Shown here: in pieces, positions 13,601 through 25,600 of the stretch
Layout of the letters: the number at the start of each line of letters is the position of its first letter
How positions within the stretch are numbered: the first letter of the stretch is position 1
Source: Chamaea fasciata
Lineage: Eukaryota > Chordata > Aves > Passeriformes > Sylviidae
DNA length: 64,000 nucleotides
Direction: 5' to 3'
NCBI GenBank assembly: GCA_029207755.1
Contig: JARCOQ010000017.1
Coordinates: 9,374,945 to 9,438,944 of the forward strand
The notes under the pieces: generated by a model
What the model saw: the letters and a program-made list of their open reading frames with translations, nothing else
What the model was told of the DNA's origin: nothing
The model's database searches: none
Made by a program: the position numbers and the translations under genes

Positions 13601-15080
13601 TCTTCACATGCAGGTGGCACACACAGAACAGTCACTGCTTAAAAAGGATGTTCTAACCAGAAATCAGGCGACCAGCACACACTGTGGCACCCTAGAAATC
13701 ATAGTCTCTGTGTTTCAACATCCTTTTCCTCTCTAACACGTTTCCTTCACAGCTGTCTCCAACTTTTTGTTTAAACTAAAGAGGAAGAAAAGAGGAATTA
13801 AGAAAGCTGTTTGATTCCCCAATAGCGTTTGCTTTCCAGGTCCACTTTAAACCTTATTCCACAGAGCAGGGATGTGGGGCAAGGCACCCCATAGACAGAA
13901 CACCCTCTTTTCCAGGAGGACACAGTCCCTTATGCTGGAGCAGCCTGGAGAGGAGAGAGAGCCAAATCAAGAGCAGGAACAAACAAACATGACCATAAAG
14001 ATACCATCACAAAGTCAGACAGGAAATAAGTTCACAAACTGAGTCGCAGCTGAGTCGCAGCACAAATGTCTTTGTGCCACAGCACTTCCCTGTGTCCATA
14101 TGGGTGCTCTGCCCGCCCAGGGCAGGAGGGAGCCTCAAACCATACCTCAGGCTCGGCTGCTGCCGTGGTTATTCAATGCTTTCAGTCACAGGGCAGCAAC
14201 CAAGCAGGGAGGAGCCTCAAATTCCAAAGAAATTCCAGTCAACACCTCCCAAAACACCAGCTTGAATATCGTGATATCATGGACTTCTTGATAAATTAGA
14301 TATTTGGCTGTGGAAAGACAGCCAGCAATGATACGAACAGTCCTACTTTACACTATCTTGAACTTTTAGTCAGCTTTGTCTAAACAGGCAAAATTTTTGC
14401 TGTAAAGGCAAAGTGAGTTCTACTAGGGACTATAAAAGAAAGAGATAACTGGGAATTAATATCTAAGTGACGGCTTGCCTATCTCTGAGAGCCAAACACA
14501 GCAGATTTCAGGAAAGGAAACCAATTTCTACCAAGAATTAACAGAGGAAGCGTTGAGTGTCACAATTTATGCTCAGCAATGTGTTGGCAGCACACAGCCC
14601 AACAAGGCTGGGATTTTCCCCTGTTCATTTCTGCACTGGCTAAGGCTGGAGCTTCTGCAAAAATAAATTCTCCAAAGGTCTAAGTGAGAACTCAGCAGTA
14701 GTGGCCCACGTCCAGCACGCATGTGCCTCTGCCTTGTGCAATCTTTCCTAGGAGATGGTCCTGGAACAGGGAACAAAATGTGTCAAACCTGGCTCAGCAC
14801 AGAAATCACAGAATGAGGAAAGAAAAACATACAGCAGAGCTGCATAGGGAACTTCCCATAAGAGGCATGGAAAAAACGTCATGAGAGCCTGTCAGAGATC
14901 ATAATCTGAGTTCCCATAGCCAGCATATTCCACACCCACCACTGATGTGAGCCTACCACCTCCCATAGAACCTGGATTCCCCTTTTTATTCCTTCTCCTC
15001 CCTTTTCCAGGTGAAAACGGCTCTTGTGGCAACTCCCCCGTTCATGGAAACAGCCCGTGGGTGCCTCCTCTCCTTTTTCC
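10609..15080. other. Intergenic region between divergent SDC4 and SYS1
   Basis: No gene recognised on either strand. Frames are short and broken, and I see no splice-consistent coding series, no structural RNA and no clear transposon. A small tandem duplication of GCTGAGTCGCA lies at about 14039-14060. The region probably contains shared distal regulatory DNA of SDC4 and SYS1, which cannot be pinpointed by reading. Confidence 0.5.
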
Positions 15081-15087
15081 AAAGATC

Positions 15088-15236
15088 TTATCTCCAAAAT
15101 GCTGTTGTCCCACACAGCCTTGGGGATTTTGCTATTAAGTCAGATCTTATACCTGAAGCCAAGCAAGCAGGATGGCTCACAACGAGCCCCAGCAGCCAGG
15201 AGCTGATCACAGAAGGGGTACAGTGGAGCATGAGGG
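15088..15236. repeat. Unidentified duplicated segment, copy A
   Basis: Closely resembles 15590-15759 in the same orientation. Shared blocks include TTATCTCCAAAAT, TGTTGTCCCACA, ACCTGAAGCCAAGCAA and AGCTGATCACAGAAGG. On the minus strand both copies share a reading frame containing FCDQLLA and CLLGFRY, with a donor-like CAG/GTAT at the end of the shared part. In this copy the frame stops soon after. Function and origin are unknown. Confidence 0.75.
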
Positions 15237-15589
15237 TGTCTGGCACTTGGCCATTTCATGAGGCTAAACAGAAGAAATCAGCATGTACCAGAAGAAACCT
15301 CTCAAAAGAAGCCAACCCAGCCCAGTAACGGAAAGGTGCTGCCAGGGCATACCAGGACTCAGAACAACATCCTGGTACCCGATGGCCTAAAGCTAAAATG
15401 AGCACAGCTGGGCAACAGCTGCCAAGAGCCTCGGCGCCTACAGGAACGGGCCTGGAAATGAAAGGAAATACCCGGGGACAATAATTTCTTGTATGGTTGG
15501 TATTTGTGTCTTTAGCGAGGGCTGCTCAGCCAGGTTATTGGACACACTGACACCGGTGCAGATGGGCAGGGACAGGGGCTGGGGAAGCG

Positions 15590-15759
15590 TTATCTCCAAA
15601 ATCCTCTGTTGTCCCACAGCCTTGGGAATTTCACCATTCACACAGCGACAATTCTCATACCTGAAGCCAAGCAAACACCGCGGCTCATTGAGGCCACCAA
15701 ACCGAGCCCCCCTCGCAGCCAAGAGCTGATCACAGAAGGAGTACGGGGAAGCATGAGGG
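15590..15759. repeat. Unidentified duplicated segment, copy B
   Basis: Second copy of the segment at 15088-15236, starting 502 bases downstream. It is about 21 bases longer, mostly from insertions of whole codons relative to copy A when read on the minus strand. The minus frame in this copy stays open from about 15779 to 15438. It lies about 430 bases upstream of the SYS1 start codon. Confidence 0.75.
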
Positions 15760-15879
15760 ACTCTGTGTCTTTTTAGCAACTTTTCGCCGAGTTACTGAAG
15801 GCACCGAGGGCAGGGTCCCCCAGGGCAGGGGACAGGGCTGGGGACGCCCTTGGCGGGCAGATGAGAGAGAGCTGGTGCC

Positions 15880-16400
15880 GGACACCGGGCACAGAGGGCG
15901 GGCGGGTCAGAGGTCCTAGCTGGGAATCATGGGCAGCGGGCGGGGTCGGGATCGGGACCGAGCGGGATCGGGACCGAGCGGGGCCGGGACCGGGATCGGG
16001 ACCGAGCGGGGCCGGGACCGGGATCGGGACCGAGCGGGGCCGGGACCGGGATCGGGACCGAGACCGAGCGGGACCGGGGCAGCGGGCGGGGCTCGGGGGC
16101 GGCACCGGGTCCTCCCCCACGCCAGGGGGCGCTCTGGCGCGGCGGCGGCGGCGCTTCCGTCGCGGGCGGCGGGCTGCGGGCGGGTGATGGCGGCGCAGTT
16201 CCGCAGTTACGTGTGGGACCCCGCGCTGATCGTGGCGCAGATGGTGCTGCTGCAGGCGGGATACTACAGCTCGCTCGGGCTCTGGCTCGCCCTCCTCGGC
16301 ACCCTGGGCAGCACCGGGCCCTCCCTCCAGCAGGTCTTCAGCGACGAGGTGAGGGCGCGCCCCGGGAAGCCGCCGTGGGCACAGGCCCCTGGAGCGGAGG
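15880..16400 (+). promoter_or_regulatory. SYS1 CpG-island promoter
   Basis: Very GC-rich and CpG-dense sequence around the SYS1 first exon, containing the 28-bp minisatellite at 15940-16080. No TATA box is visible. This fits a housekeeping promoter with dispersed start sites. Confidence 0.65.
15940..16080. repeat. GC-rich 28-bp minisatellite in the SYS1 promoter
   Basis: A 28-base unit built from GGGCCGGGACC, GGGATCGGGACC and GAGCG is repeated about three and a half times, with shortened versions at each end. It ends about 105 bases before the SYS1 start codon and so lies in or just upstream of the transcription start region. Confidence 0.85.
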
Positions 16401-17903
16401 GGAATTGCTCGGGCTCTCCGGGGGAGACAGTCCCCGCTCCCGTGTGGGCATTCCCGGTGTGAGGGACAGCCCCCCGCCCAGGGAGCACCCTGGTGTGGGC
16501 GCAGAGCTCTCCTACCCCGTGTAGCTGCCCCTCAGTACATAGAGCCGCTGTCTTGTGTAGGTGCCCCAGTATGGAGGTAAAGTCCTCCCTTTGAATAGGT
16601 GGTAGCCCGGGACAGAGACAGCACTTCGGTGTGTGGTGCCCCCATAGAAAGACAGACACCCTGTGCAGGTGGTAGCCCTGTGGAGAGAGAGCACCTCACT
16701 CTATAGGTGATGCCCCCTTACAGAGATATCCTGTATAGGTACTCCCGGTATAAAAACAACTCCCCTACCCCCGAGAAATAAACCCAGTATGGACACATAC
16801 CCTCCACCCCCAGTTTAGGTGGTTCCCCTCAGCACAGAACCAGACCTTTCCCTTTCCCGTAGGTGGCCCCAGACAGACAGACAGACAGACATGTCCAGCT
16901 CCTCCTGTAGATCCTGATCCATGCAGGGCTGTGCCACGGGAGATTCAGGCTGCAGTTTGTGCCGCGTGTTCCTACTAATAGTCCCATGTAGATTTTAGGC
17001 TTCTCAACCCCGCCGGGGAGGCTCTCCATGATGGCTTTCATCCTCAATGCACTCACCTGGTAAGTCTGCAGTTAGCTGGAGCACCTGCATCTTGTCCTTT
17101 CGTACCATTAAGCTGTAAAAGAATTCAGTGTGATGTATTGCCTCTCTCCAAACATCTCCCAAAATCCCTGTGCCTTCTCAACCATGTCTGCTGACGGCAG
17201 CTGGGAACTGCTGACTGTTGGCCTTCCAGAACTTGAAAAAGTCATTTCACTTCACTGCCTCAGTTTCCCTGCTGGGAATGAGATTTGCATTTGTGGGAGA
17301 TTTTAGTAAGAGGAATTAATGGATCTCAGCAAACACTGATCTGTAAACACTAATGTATTTTGTCACTGCACAGAGATTACTAGAGGAGATAGTCTATACA
17401 TTCCTGCCTGCTCTCTGCACTAAAATCTCATTTTTTCTGCCATCATGTAATTAAAAAGCTGTGAGCCTGTAAGTCTTGCTGCAGTGGCCAGGAGAGAGGT
17501 CAGAAACAACCTATTAAAATATTAGAAGAAGTTTTAAATATTTGAAGTGTTTTTTTTTTAAACCACTGCGTAATCAGCACTGACACCTGCTGATCGCTTT
17601 AGCTGCACCACCTTTTCCACAGCTCTGGTGGAGTTAATTAATCTGTTGTCTTCACTCTGCAGTGCTCTGGGCTTGCTGTACTTCATCCGACGAGGGAAGC
17701 AGTGCCTGGATTTCACCGTCACCGTGCACTTCTTCCACCTGCTGGGCTGCTGGGTGTACAACTCGCGATTCCCGGCCACGCTGACGTGGTGGCTGGTGCA
17801 CATCGTGTGCACGGCGCTGATGGCGGCCATCGGCGAGTATCTGTGCATGAGGATCGAGCTGCGGGAGATCCCCCTCGCCTCCGCCCCCAAATCCAACGTC
17901 TAG
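16187..17903 (+). CDS. SYS1: SYS1 Golgi trafficking protein (3 coding exons, 156 aa)
   Basis: Coding exons are 16187-16348, 16992-17059 and 17663-17903, joined in phase through GTGAGG and GTAAGT donors and TAG and CAG acceptors; the total is 471 bases including the stop. The product is 156 residues, the same length as human SYS1, beginning MAAQFRSYVWDPALI and ending APKSNV. SYS1 is a multi-pass trans-Golgi membrane protein that anchors the small GTPase ARFRP1 and through it ARL1 and GRIP-domain golgins. Hydrophobic segments fall at about residues 18-40, 65-84, 93-110 and 116-136, with the conserved FIRRGKQCLDF after the second. The N-terminal exon is less conserved than the last. The start is chosen by family length and N-terminal similarity; the frame is open further upstream through the minisatellite, but that part has no counterpart. 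The pair with divergent SDC4 matches the human arrangement. Confidence 0.96.
16510..16890. repeat. Degenerate tandem repeat in SYS1 intron 1, ending in (CAGA)n
   Basis: A core of TAGGTGNTNCCCC, followed by AGAGACAGCAC-like sequence, recurs at about 16556, 16596, 16628, 16665, 16702, 16735, 16814 and 16857, mostly 32-40 bases apart. It ends in a clean (CAGA)n run at about 16872-16892. The units have diverged strongly, so this is an old minisatellite. Each unit contains a GTAGGT or TAGGTG string resembling a weak splice donor. Confidence 0.6.
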
Positions 17904-18713
17904 ACTGCCTCTGGTGACAAACAGCGTGCTGCATTGTGTCACCGTTCCCAGCACAACGCATCCAAGGCCTCAGAATCATCCCTGAAGAAGCACAGCAGGT
18001 CTGATCAGACTTTATGATTTTTTTGTTTTGTTTTGGTTTTTTTTTTTTTTTTTTTGGGACCTCGGTGACTGCATGAGTGTGAGCGTCTCCTCTGCGGCAT
18101 CAGCTGACAACGGGGGAGGAGCAGATGTTTATTTTGTTAACACAAAGTATTAACACGACTGTGTGGAGGGCGTGCCCTTAAACTCTTCGCTCATGAGACT
18201 GTTAAAAGCCAGGTGGCAGAACTTGGTGCCTGAGGAGCATTTGGAATTTAACGATGTGGAAGTGCCCTGAATGGGTAACACAATGGGCAGTTCTTCTTGC
18301 TGGAGCTGGCACTGGCACGGTGAGCAGTGAGGCTGGGAGCTGCTGCTTCCAGTCTGTGACTTGTTTGGGCTTTGCTTGGGAAAAGAGTCAAGGAAGTGAA
18401 TGGATGGGGAGAAGGAAAATAGTTGTACTTACCTGAATCACCAGCTGAGACACTAAATAACCTGTAACGTTAGATGGGTTTGTTTGCTGTTTCCATGTTT
18501 GATACATAGAGGTGACAGACAGCAGTTTGCTGAAGAAATCTTTTGTAATAATAAAAATATAATGTTGCTGTGAGTGTTACCGCTCTCCTGGGAAGCTGAG
18601 CACTTCAAGAAATACCACGAGTGTCTGTATCATGGCAACAGAAGGATGCAGCCAGAGAACACTTGGCTGTGAGGTGCCCACTGTATGGGACACATAAAAT
18701 TTCTTACAATAAA
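17904..18713 (+). other. SYS1 3' UTR with poly(A) signal
   Basis: Sequence after the SYS1 stop. An AATAAA lies at 18708-18713, and AATAATAAAA at about 18548 is an alternative upstream signal. A T-rich run occupies 18017-18055. No other coding content is visible. Confidence 0.6.
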
Positions 18714-20682
18714 CATTTCATACCTCTGCTCTGAAAGGAAGGCATCATTGAGTGCTGTCTTGGGAAATCAGCTGGCATAACCCCACTTCAGAGGGAGTGT
18801 CAGCAGTCCAGGATCTCCACATGTCCAGCCTGAGCCTGCAGCTGCCCTGGGGAAACCTGCAAAAGTGTCCTGGAGCCATGATGCTCTTCCTCCTTGGATG
18901 GGCTTTCCCATCAGGTTTCAGCAGTCCAGCAACAGATCTGGCCTGGTAGAGGTGATATTAAGTAAGAGACTGCTGTTATTTCTTGAATATTTAGAGGCCC
19001 TTCAAATAAACTTCACCAGGCAGGGACATCCTCTTCTTGCTGAGGGTCCAGAGCTGGGTTGTTCCTCCAGATCCAACAGCCCAAGCCAGCAGCTCCACAT
19101 CCTGCCTGGTTTCCACTGAGGGATGGCCATGTTGTGCAGTCCCAAACGAGGGCAAAGCCAGGTCCAGAGACAGATTTTTCTCCTGTGCAGCATCTTGCTG
19201 CAGTAACTTCCCTTTGTATGTTAATATTTGTAAGTTTTAATTTGCATAAATTGTTTGCTAATTCAGTTTGTTGAAAAGTGGTGGGATGATGTGAGACTGA
19301 TAGGCTGTCTGAAGCTGCACTTTTGACTTTTGTTACAGGGGAGCTGAGCTGTATTTCAGTCCCTGCTCTCACACTCAGACACTGTAAATTGGTGCAGGAT
19401 GACATCCTGCTGCTTTACATACTCAGCAGGTCTCCAGAGGAGGATTTCTGTCTAAACAAATGTAACCAGCACTTTTTATCTGGGGGGATTTGACCAGGAG
19501 CCCTTCCTGACCAAATCCCCTGTAAGCAGAGTTTCAAATAGCAGCAGCCTTTCAGAGGGAAGAGTTGACCCAAGTGTTTCTCTGGAGGGCCACCCTGAGG
19601 TCACCTCCTCAGGCTGCCTCTGCAGCAGGACAGTCCATCCCTTCTCGAGATCTGCTCATTTTTCACATACAAGCATATTTGCCTTTCTCCCAGTCTCCCC
19701 AGCCTGGATATAAGCTGGTCTCCAGTAGGTGCCAGTATCTCCCTCAGGAAGGAGCAGGGAGTGTGGATATGATTTGGATCAGGGCGTGGAGCAGAGGGCA
19801 GTGCTGCCTCGGGGTGACAAGCACTGGCGTGCTGTTAGTCATGTTTTATGACTCCTTCAGGGCCATTTTGTCCTCTGCTGCTTCTTGATGCTATTCTTGA
19901 GAAAGAACATCCCAGTCCTGCAGGGACAGGGAAAGTTTACAGGTTTACTTCAAGGCTTAATACCACACCAAAGCATGGTGTGAACTCCTGTGTTGAGGGC
20001 TGTTCTTGAGGCAAGTGGAAGTAAAGATTAATTACAGTGAATTTGAGAGCAAGGAGACAAAGCCACGTTCTTCCAGCTGCTCCCAGAGCTGCTGTGGGTC
20101 TGTATTAACAGATCTGCCACCTTTGTTCCCCTGCAAGAACAAAGGTGAAGACTTTGGACTAAGGAATACTTAACCCATTTCTTTTTGAATATACAAGAGA
20201 TGCTGTAACCACTTCAGCACCTTCCCTGGGGGGATGAAATCTGGGGAGCTTTGTATTTGTGAGAAAGTCACAGCAAGGCCATGAGAAGAACCCTTGACAA
20301 ATGGGGCTTTGACACTGAGGCTGCAGGACATCCCAGGAGCTGTACTGCATCAGCATGAAGTGTGCTGTAGGATCAGAGATCTTTCTGAAAGGCTGCTGAC
20401 TGCCTAGGAGAAGTGAATCTGTGTATTATTATTTTTTTAAGGACTTCTAATGTAATTGTCCTAGTCATAGAGGAAGTTCTGCTAAAAATGAAATACTGAT
20501 TGAGGAAACTCATCACTCCCATACTGTGAGACCTAGTTTTCTCTCACATGCTTTCAGTCAGATTTAGAAGCACCTTTGGCTTAAAAAAAAAAAATCTGGT
20601 GCTCCATACCAGAACAGTGGCAGATGGTCTTTGTTTCTTAATGAATCTTTGAGTTGGTTTGGGGGTTTTTTGGTTTGGTTTT

Positions 20683-20718
<36 letters not shown>

Positions 20719-22676
20719 GGTTTTGTTGTGGGGTTTTTTTGTTTGTTTGTTTTTTGTTTTTGGGGGGGTTTTTTGGGTTTTTTTGTGTGTGCAATAGTTG
20801 AGGGATTTGTTTCCAGGGAAGATATGTCCCAAGACCTGCTCTTCTCAGAGACAGTGGCAGTGGCAGTCAGCCATTTGCATCCATGGTTTTGCAGAAAGAT
20901 TTCGTGCAGATCTGATACTTTCACCCTACCTTTCCCCAAAGCTGTTTCAACATAGAAAATTTTAAGAGAGGAATTGCCAAATTCAAAGAGAAGGCAAGGA
21001 ATGTGGGCTTTTAGGAGGCTGTGCCTACTTCTTTTCCTAAAGCCATTAATCAGCTGTTCTAAACAAAGAACAGGTACAGGATTTGGAGCCAAAATATTCC
21101 AGTCTTGGTTGTACATGACTCTCCCCTGCTCCAGCTTTCCACAGCCACAAGAGGTAACAGGGGAGGGGGAACAGGATCAAACAGCAAACAGTGCTGTTGG
21201 CGTGGAGTAAGAAGAAAAAAAAGAAGCACCTGAGTGGTTCACTCCAGGTTTTACAGTGCTCTGATTTACCCTTTCTCCACTACTCACCCTAAGGCTTTGT
21301 GCCCCAGATGCTGAGTACTGAATACATAAGTAATAACTCATGCACTGAAGTGCTGTCTGAACACCAGCTGCTCTGTCCTGGCTTATTTCTTGGAATTTGC
21401 CCCAATTTCTTCATTTTCTCCTGCTGCTGCTGCAGGAGCAGTGTGTTGAGGGATAGTGAAGGTAAGAGGAAGAACACGTGAATGCCAGAGAAATGCAGCA
21501 TGACCCAACACCACTGTCAGGAAAAAGATCCTTTGCTCTAGGAGCTTGCCCACTGCCTGGAATGTCTCTGGTGGGATCTGTGGAGTCAGCAGGGCCCTGG
21601 TTTCCCTGCTCACACTGTGAGCACACACCCCATGGCCCCATGCTGCCAGGCAGGGCACAGAGATCCACGGGCATCCTTAAAACACAGACTGCCTTAGGCT
21701 AACCAGTAATAGTGTTGTGTTTCTCCAACATACTCAGAAATCATTTGCAAACATCTCTCTGTTCCAATGCTCCCATGCTTGTACTGAAGCTGCAAAACTG
21801 ACCGCACTCTGAGCCACAAAGGAGACGAGGAGACTGTGCTGTTGAGCAAGAGCCAGGACAAATAACTTCTGCCATGCTGTTGGCTCTACAACAAGCTTTA
21901 ATACTCTGGAATTACACACTTCTACCCACAGCTGCTTACAGGTATCTTGGGGTAAGCTTTAAAGCAGAAGAGTTGCTATATATCCCTTTTGTCCTCCTAG
22001 CTTGATGCTCCCCCTCCCCCTAAATATTTTTCACCTCTGTCCTTAGAAAAGGGATTTGCACATAACACAGAAGTTACTCGGCAATTCAGATGTGTGCAAG
22101 AGAAGTCATGCAACTGTGATTATTGTTCAGCAGGGGTTTTACTGCGTCCTCAAAGAGAAAAGGCCAGTACAGGGCAGTAAGGTCTCCCTTCAGCCTGTGA
22201 CAGGACAGACACCATCCCCTGCACCTTGTGGAGCAGTGGGAAAAATACCCATCTTGTTTTTGAGTGCCCAAATCAAAACCCTAGAGAGTTCATCTGGTGG
22301 AAAGAGTCAGCAAAGTAAACAGACTTTCTTCCAGTTACCGTAGAAGAGTGCAGAACTGTCCAGCATTCATCCTTTTTCCAGAATTAATCATTTCTCCCCG
22401 AATCCTGTGCCCTGTGTTTACAAGTTCCCAAATCTCCCAACAGCCAGATCTGTGCCTGTGCCTTGAGGCAGAAGGGGACAGGAGTTATTCCAAATTACAG
22501 AGAAATTTCAACACCCTGTAGATGCTGCCGAGCTCTTCCATGTCTCACAGGTGCAGGATGGAGCCGGGAGTTTCTGAGCTCCACACAGTGCGTTCCTCAA
22601 AGGTTGGAAAATAGATCTGAAAGATGCCACGCCAACACTGCCACCACTTTTGTTGGGATACTCACAGAGCTGCAGT
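18714..22676. other. Intergenic region and neuritin-like 3' flank
   Basis: Lies between the SYS1 poly(A) signal and the stop codon of the minus-strand neuritin-like gene, whose 3' UTR must occupy the right part. The only minus-strand poly(A)-type hexamer I see near it is ATTAAA at 21897-21902, about 775 bases past the stop, which is a weak call. The stretch also has an imperfect (TTG)n and T-rich low-complexity block at 20655-20790. No gene recognised. Confidence 0.5.
20684..20717. repeat. (TTG)n microsatellite in a T-rich block
   Basis: About eleven TTG units, embedded in T/G-only sequence that runs from about 20650 to 20790. The opposite strand translates as poly-Gln/Thr/Asn in different frames, which is a by-product of the repeat. 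Confidence 0.9.
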
Positions 22677-25600
22677 TTATAAGTTCAGCCAAGTGATGAT
22701 GAGGGGGATGCTGAGGATGGAAATGTTGGGAATGCGGGTCCAGGCAAAGCTTTGGGCCATGCTGGGGTTGCACAGGTCAAACAAGCTGCCTTGAAATTTG
22801 GTTTTTCTGGACTCCCTTCTCAGCATCTCCCAGACAGCTGCTGCTTCCTTCTGGCACTCCCAGAGCACTGTCAGGGCACAGGTGTGGAATTCATCCCAAT
22901 ACCTGCAGCCATGGAGACACCACAATGTCAGTCCCTTTGCACTCCCACACTGATGGATGCCAGGCAGAGCCCTGCTGCCCTGAGCCTGCCCTCTGAGCAG
23001 CAACAACCCTTGTGTTTTGTGCAAGTTGCCCAGACTATTCATCCCCTCCATCATCTACCAGAGCATCTTGGCTAAAACTCCAAATCTCAAAACACTGAAA
23101 TTATTTATTCTTTTTCCCCCCCGCCTTTTCTCTGGAAGTCAATAAAATCCATTATTTTCCATCAACAAATGTTTAGCTGAGTATCTCACACAGGCTGCAA
23201 ACAAAGACCCAGCACATCTCATTCATCACTTTTTGCAAGCTTTCTCCAAGCAGAGTCAAGGGCAACTGGGAGCACAAAGCACGGAGAAGGACAAGAGCTC
23301 CCACAGGCTGTCACAGCTTTTACTGAGGTACGGGCAGGGGCAGGAGGAGTTATTCACGGTGTTCTCATTAGAATCATCTCCATTTGTCTGCTGGGTATTG
23401 CTTTCACAAGTAGAAGCTGCTCAGTGGAAAGAGACTTTTGGGGAGTACCAGAGGGAAAAGACAAAACAGGCAAAGAACCCGTGGTCCTGCGGGAATAAAG
23501 CGGGAGTTGCTTTGCTGTCCTGTCCCACATGGGCTGGGGCTGGGCACCACGCCCGGCTCCCTGCAAGCTGGGAGACAGGAGTCTGGAGGACAGGAGCAAT
23601 TGCTCTTGACACCTTCCCTGTGTCTGCCAACACACCAGGCACACATGCCACCCGTCAGGAAGGGGATGCAGCCCAGCTGGCTGAGAGGGGACACTGTGCA
23701 CCTGAAAAGGACAGCACGGTGCTGTCCATGTGCACCGTGCTGGAGATGACACTTTGTGCAGACAGGCAAACCTGAGCACTCTGCTTGCTTGGAGCCGGGG
23801 CTTACGTCAGAACGCCAGCTGTGAGGGAGTTCATTAAACTGAGTCACTGTGGCAGAATAAACGTCCCCAGATAATGAGAAAAGCTGGTGCCAACCCTGGC
23901 AACCTCCGGTGCTCGCTCCCGATCTGCAGCTGCAGCAGGCAGCTCTGACAGGTAAGAGTTAAACCTGACCCATGTCTCCAGGCAAAATAAGCTCGGGGAA
24001 GGTGGAGGGGAATGGCAGCTCCTGCCTGGATCTGCTTTCAGCTGGGATGGCAATTCCCAGCGATTCACCCTTCACAGCCCATCTGCTCAGGCTGCTGGTG
24101 AGCCCGGCCGGCTCTGGGGCAGCGCTGCACACCCAGCTGAGACATCAGCAGCCCCCACAGCAGCTCCTGGCTCCCTATCCATCCCTCACCCACCCTCCAG
24201 GAGAGGGGACCACGACACCAGAAATGCAAACAGCAGTGGATAAGGCTGAGCATCAAAGGCAAAAAATTTAGGAATATTTCCTGGCAGGAAGCTTCTGGCT
24301 GGGAAAGATCCCAGGACCTGTCCAGCGATGGCCTGTGCCTCTGAGCTGTAAGAAAAACTCAGCTCACACGTTTCACATGAGCTTCAGCAAAGGAATCGCT
24401 CCTCCAGCCAGCAGCAGCATGGGCTGGGCTGACTTCTTGGGTGTTTTCTAAGACCAAGAAGCCTCCTTTAAAAAACCCCCAAACAACCCAAAAAATATCA
24501 AATCTGTCCAAACCAGAGCAGTTCTCATTTCAGCCCACCCACAGGCAGGCCCCAGAGAGGCTGTTCATCCTGATCCAGGCTGTCTCCTGGAGAACGGGGA
24601 ATACAGAGCAGGTCACAGCCTGCAGGGTGGTTTCCAGCAGCTCAGAAAGAATGACCCCAGGGCACTCAGCCCTCCCCCTTGCTCTGCCAGGTTTCCACCG
24701 CCCCCAGGTACGTGGGTTTTCCCTTCACTGCTGTCTGCATTACCTTGTAACTCCTGTTCACTCCCCACAGCTCGTTCTGGAGATGCAAAGCTGCCTCCAT
24801 TTAGCTCTGCAAACATTTTACATCCACCTTGCTGCTTCTGCTCATCTGCTATTTAAGCGGACCTTTTCCCAAACCTGCCCAACACCATCCCTCATTACCC
24901 AGTTCTTCTTCAGTTCTGTTAAAGTTAACATCTTCCCAATATCGTCATCTCAGGGCATCACTACAAACTCGGGCAGACCAGGGCCGGGACAAATCCAAGC
25001 CTGAAGGATGAAGGGTCTAGACAGGGAGGGAGAAAGCTTGTTTTGGGCAGCAGTGGTGTCCGGTGCAGGCTGCTCCCGGCAGCACTGGGGCAGAGCACCG
25101 CCTGAAACCTGGGCTCCAGGGGCGATTTTCCTGGGGTGCAGAGCAGGTCAGGTCCCTCCAGCCCTGCTCCTCCTGGCTGCAGGCATGCAGGGTTTGATGG
25201 GACCACTGTTGGGGGCTGAAGCTACTGCCAAGGACCAGGGATACAAACTCCGGTGGGAGACAGGCAGGAGGTGGATGGATGGACGGACAGAAAAAAGTTC
25301 ACTGGGTCTATCTGACACCGGAGTGAGGTGTGGAGCACATGTGTGTGTGCAGGCACGACGGGACTCAGGAGGGCAGGAGACTTCAGAGGGGCAATGCCAA
25401 AAGCCAGGCTGGCCGTGCACCGTACTCACCTGCAGACTCGGCGCAGCCCCTGCAGCTCGATGCCCTCCTCCTCCTCGTACGTGGCCATGCTGTCCCCCAG
25501 CTTGAGGACGCAGTCCGAGAGGCCCCGGTAAGCGTCGGCGCAGGCGGGTCCCGCTGCCAGCAGCCCGGCCAGGTGCCCTGCCAGCACCGGGGGCCGAAGT

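Noticed and set aside
20564..21116. Poly-Gln/Thr/Asn-containing frames
   Set aside because: They are translations of the (TTG)n repeat and flanking T-rich block on the opposite strand.
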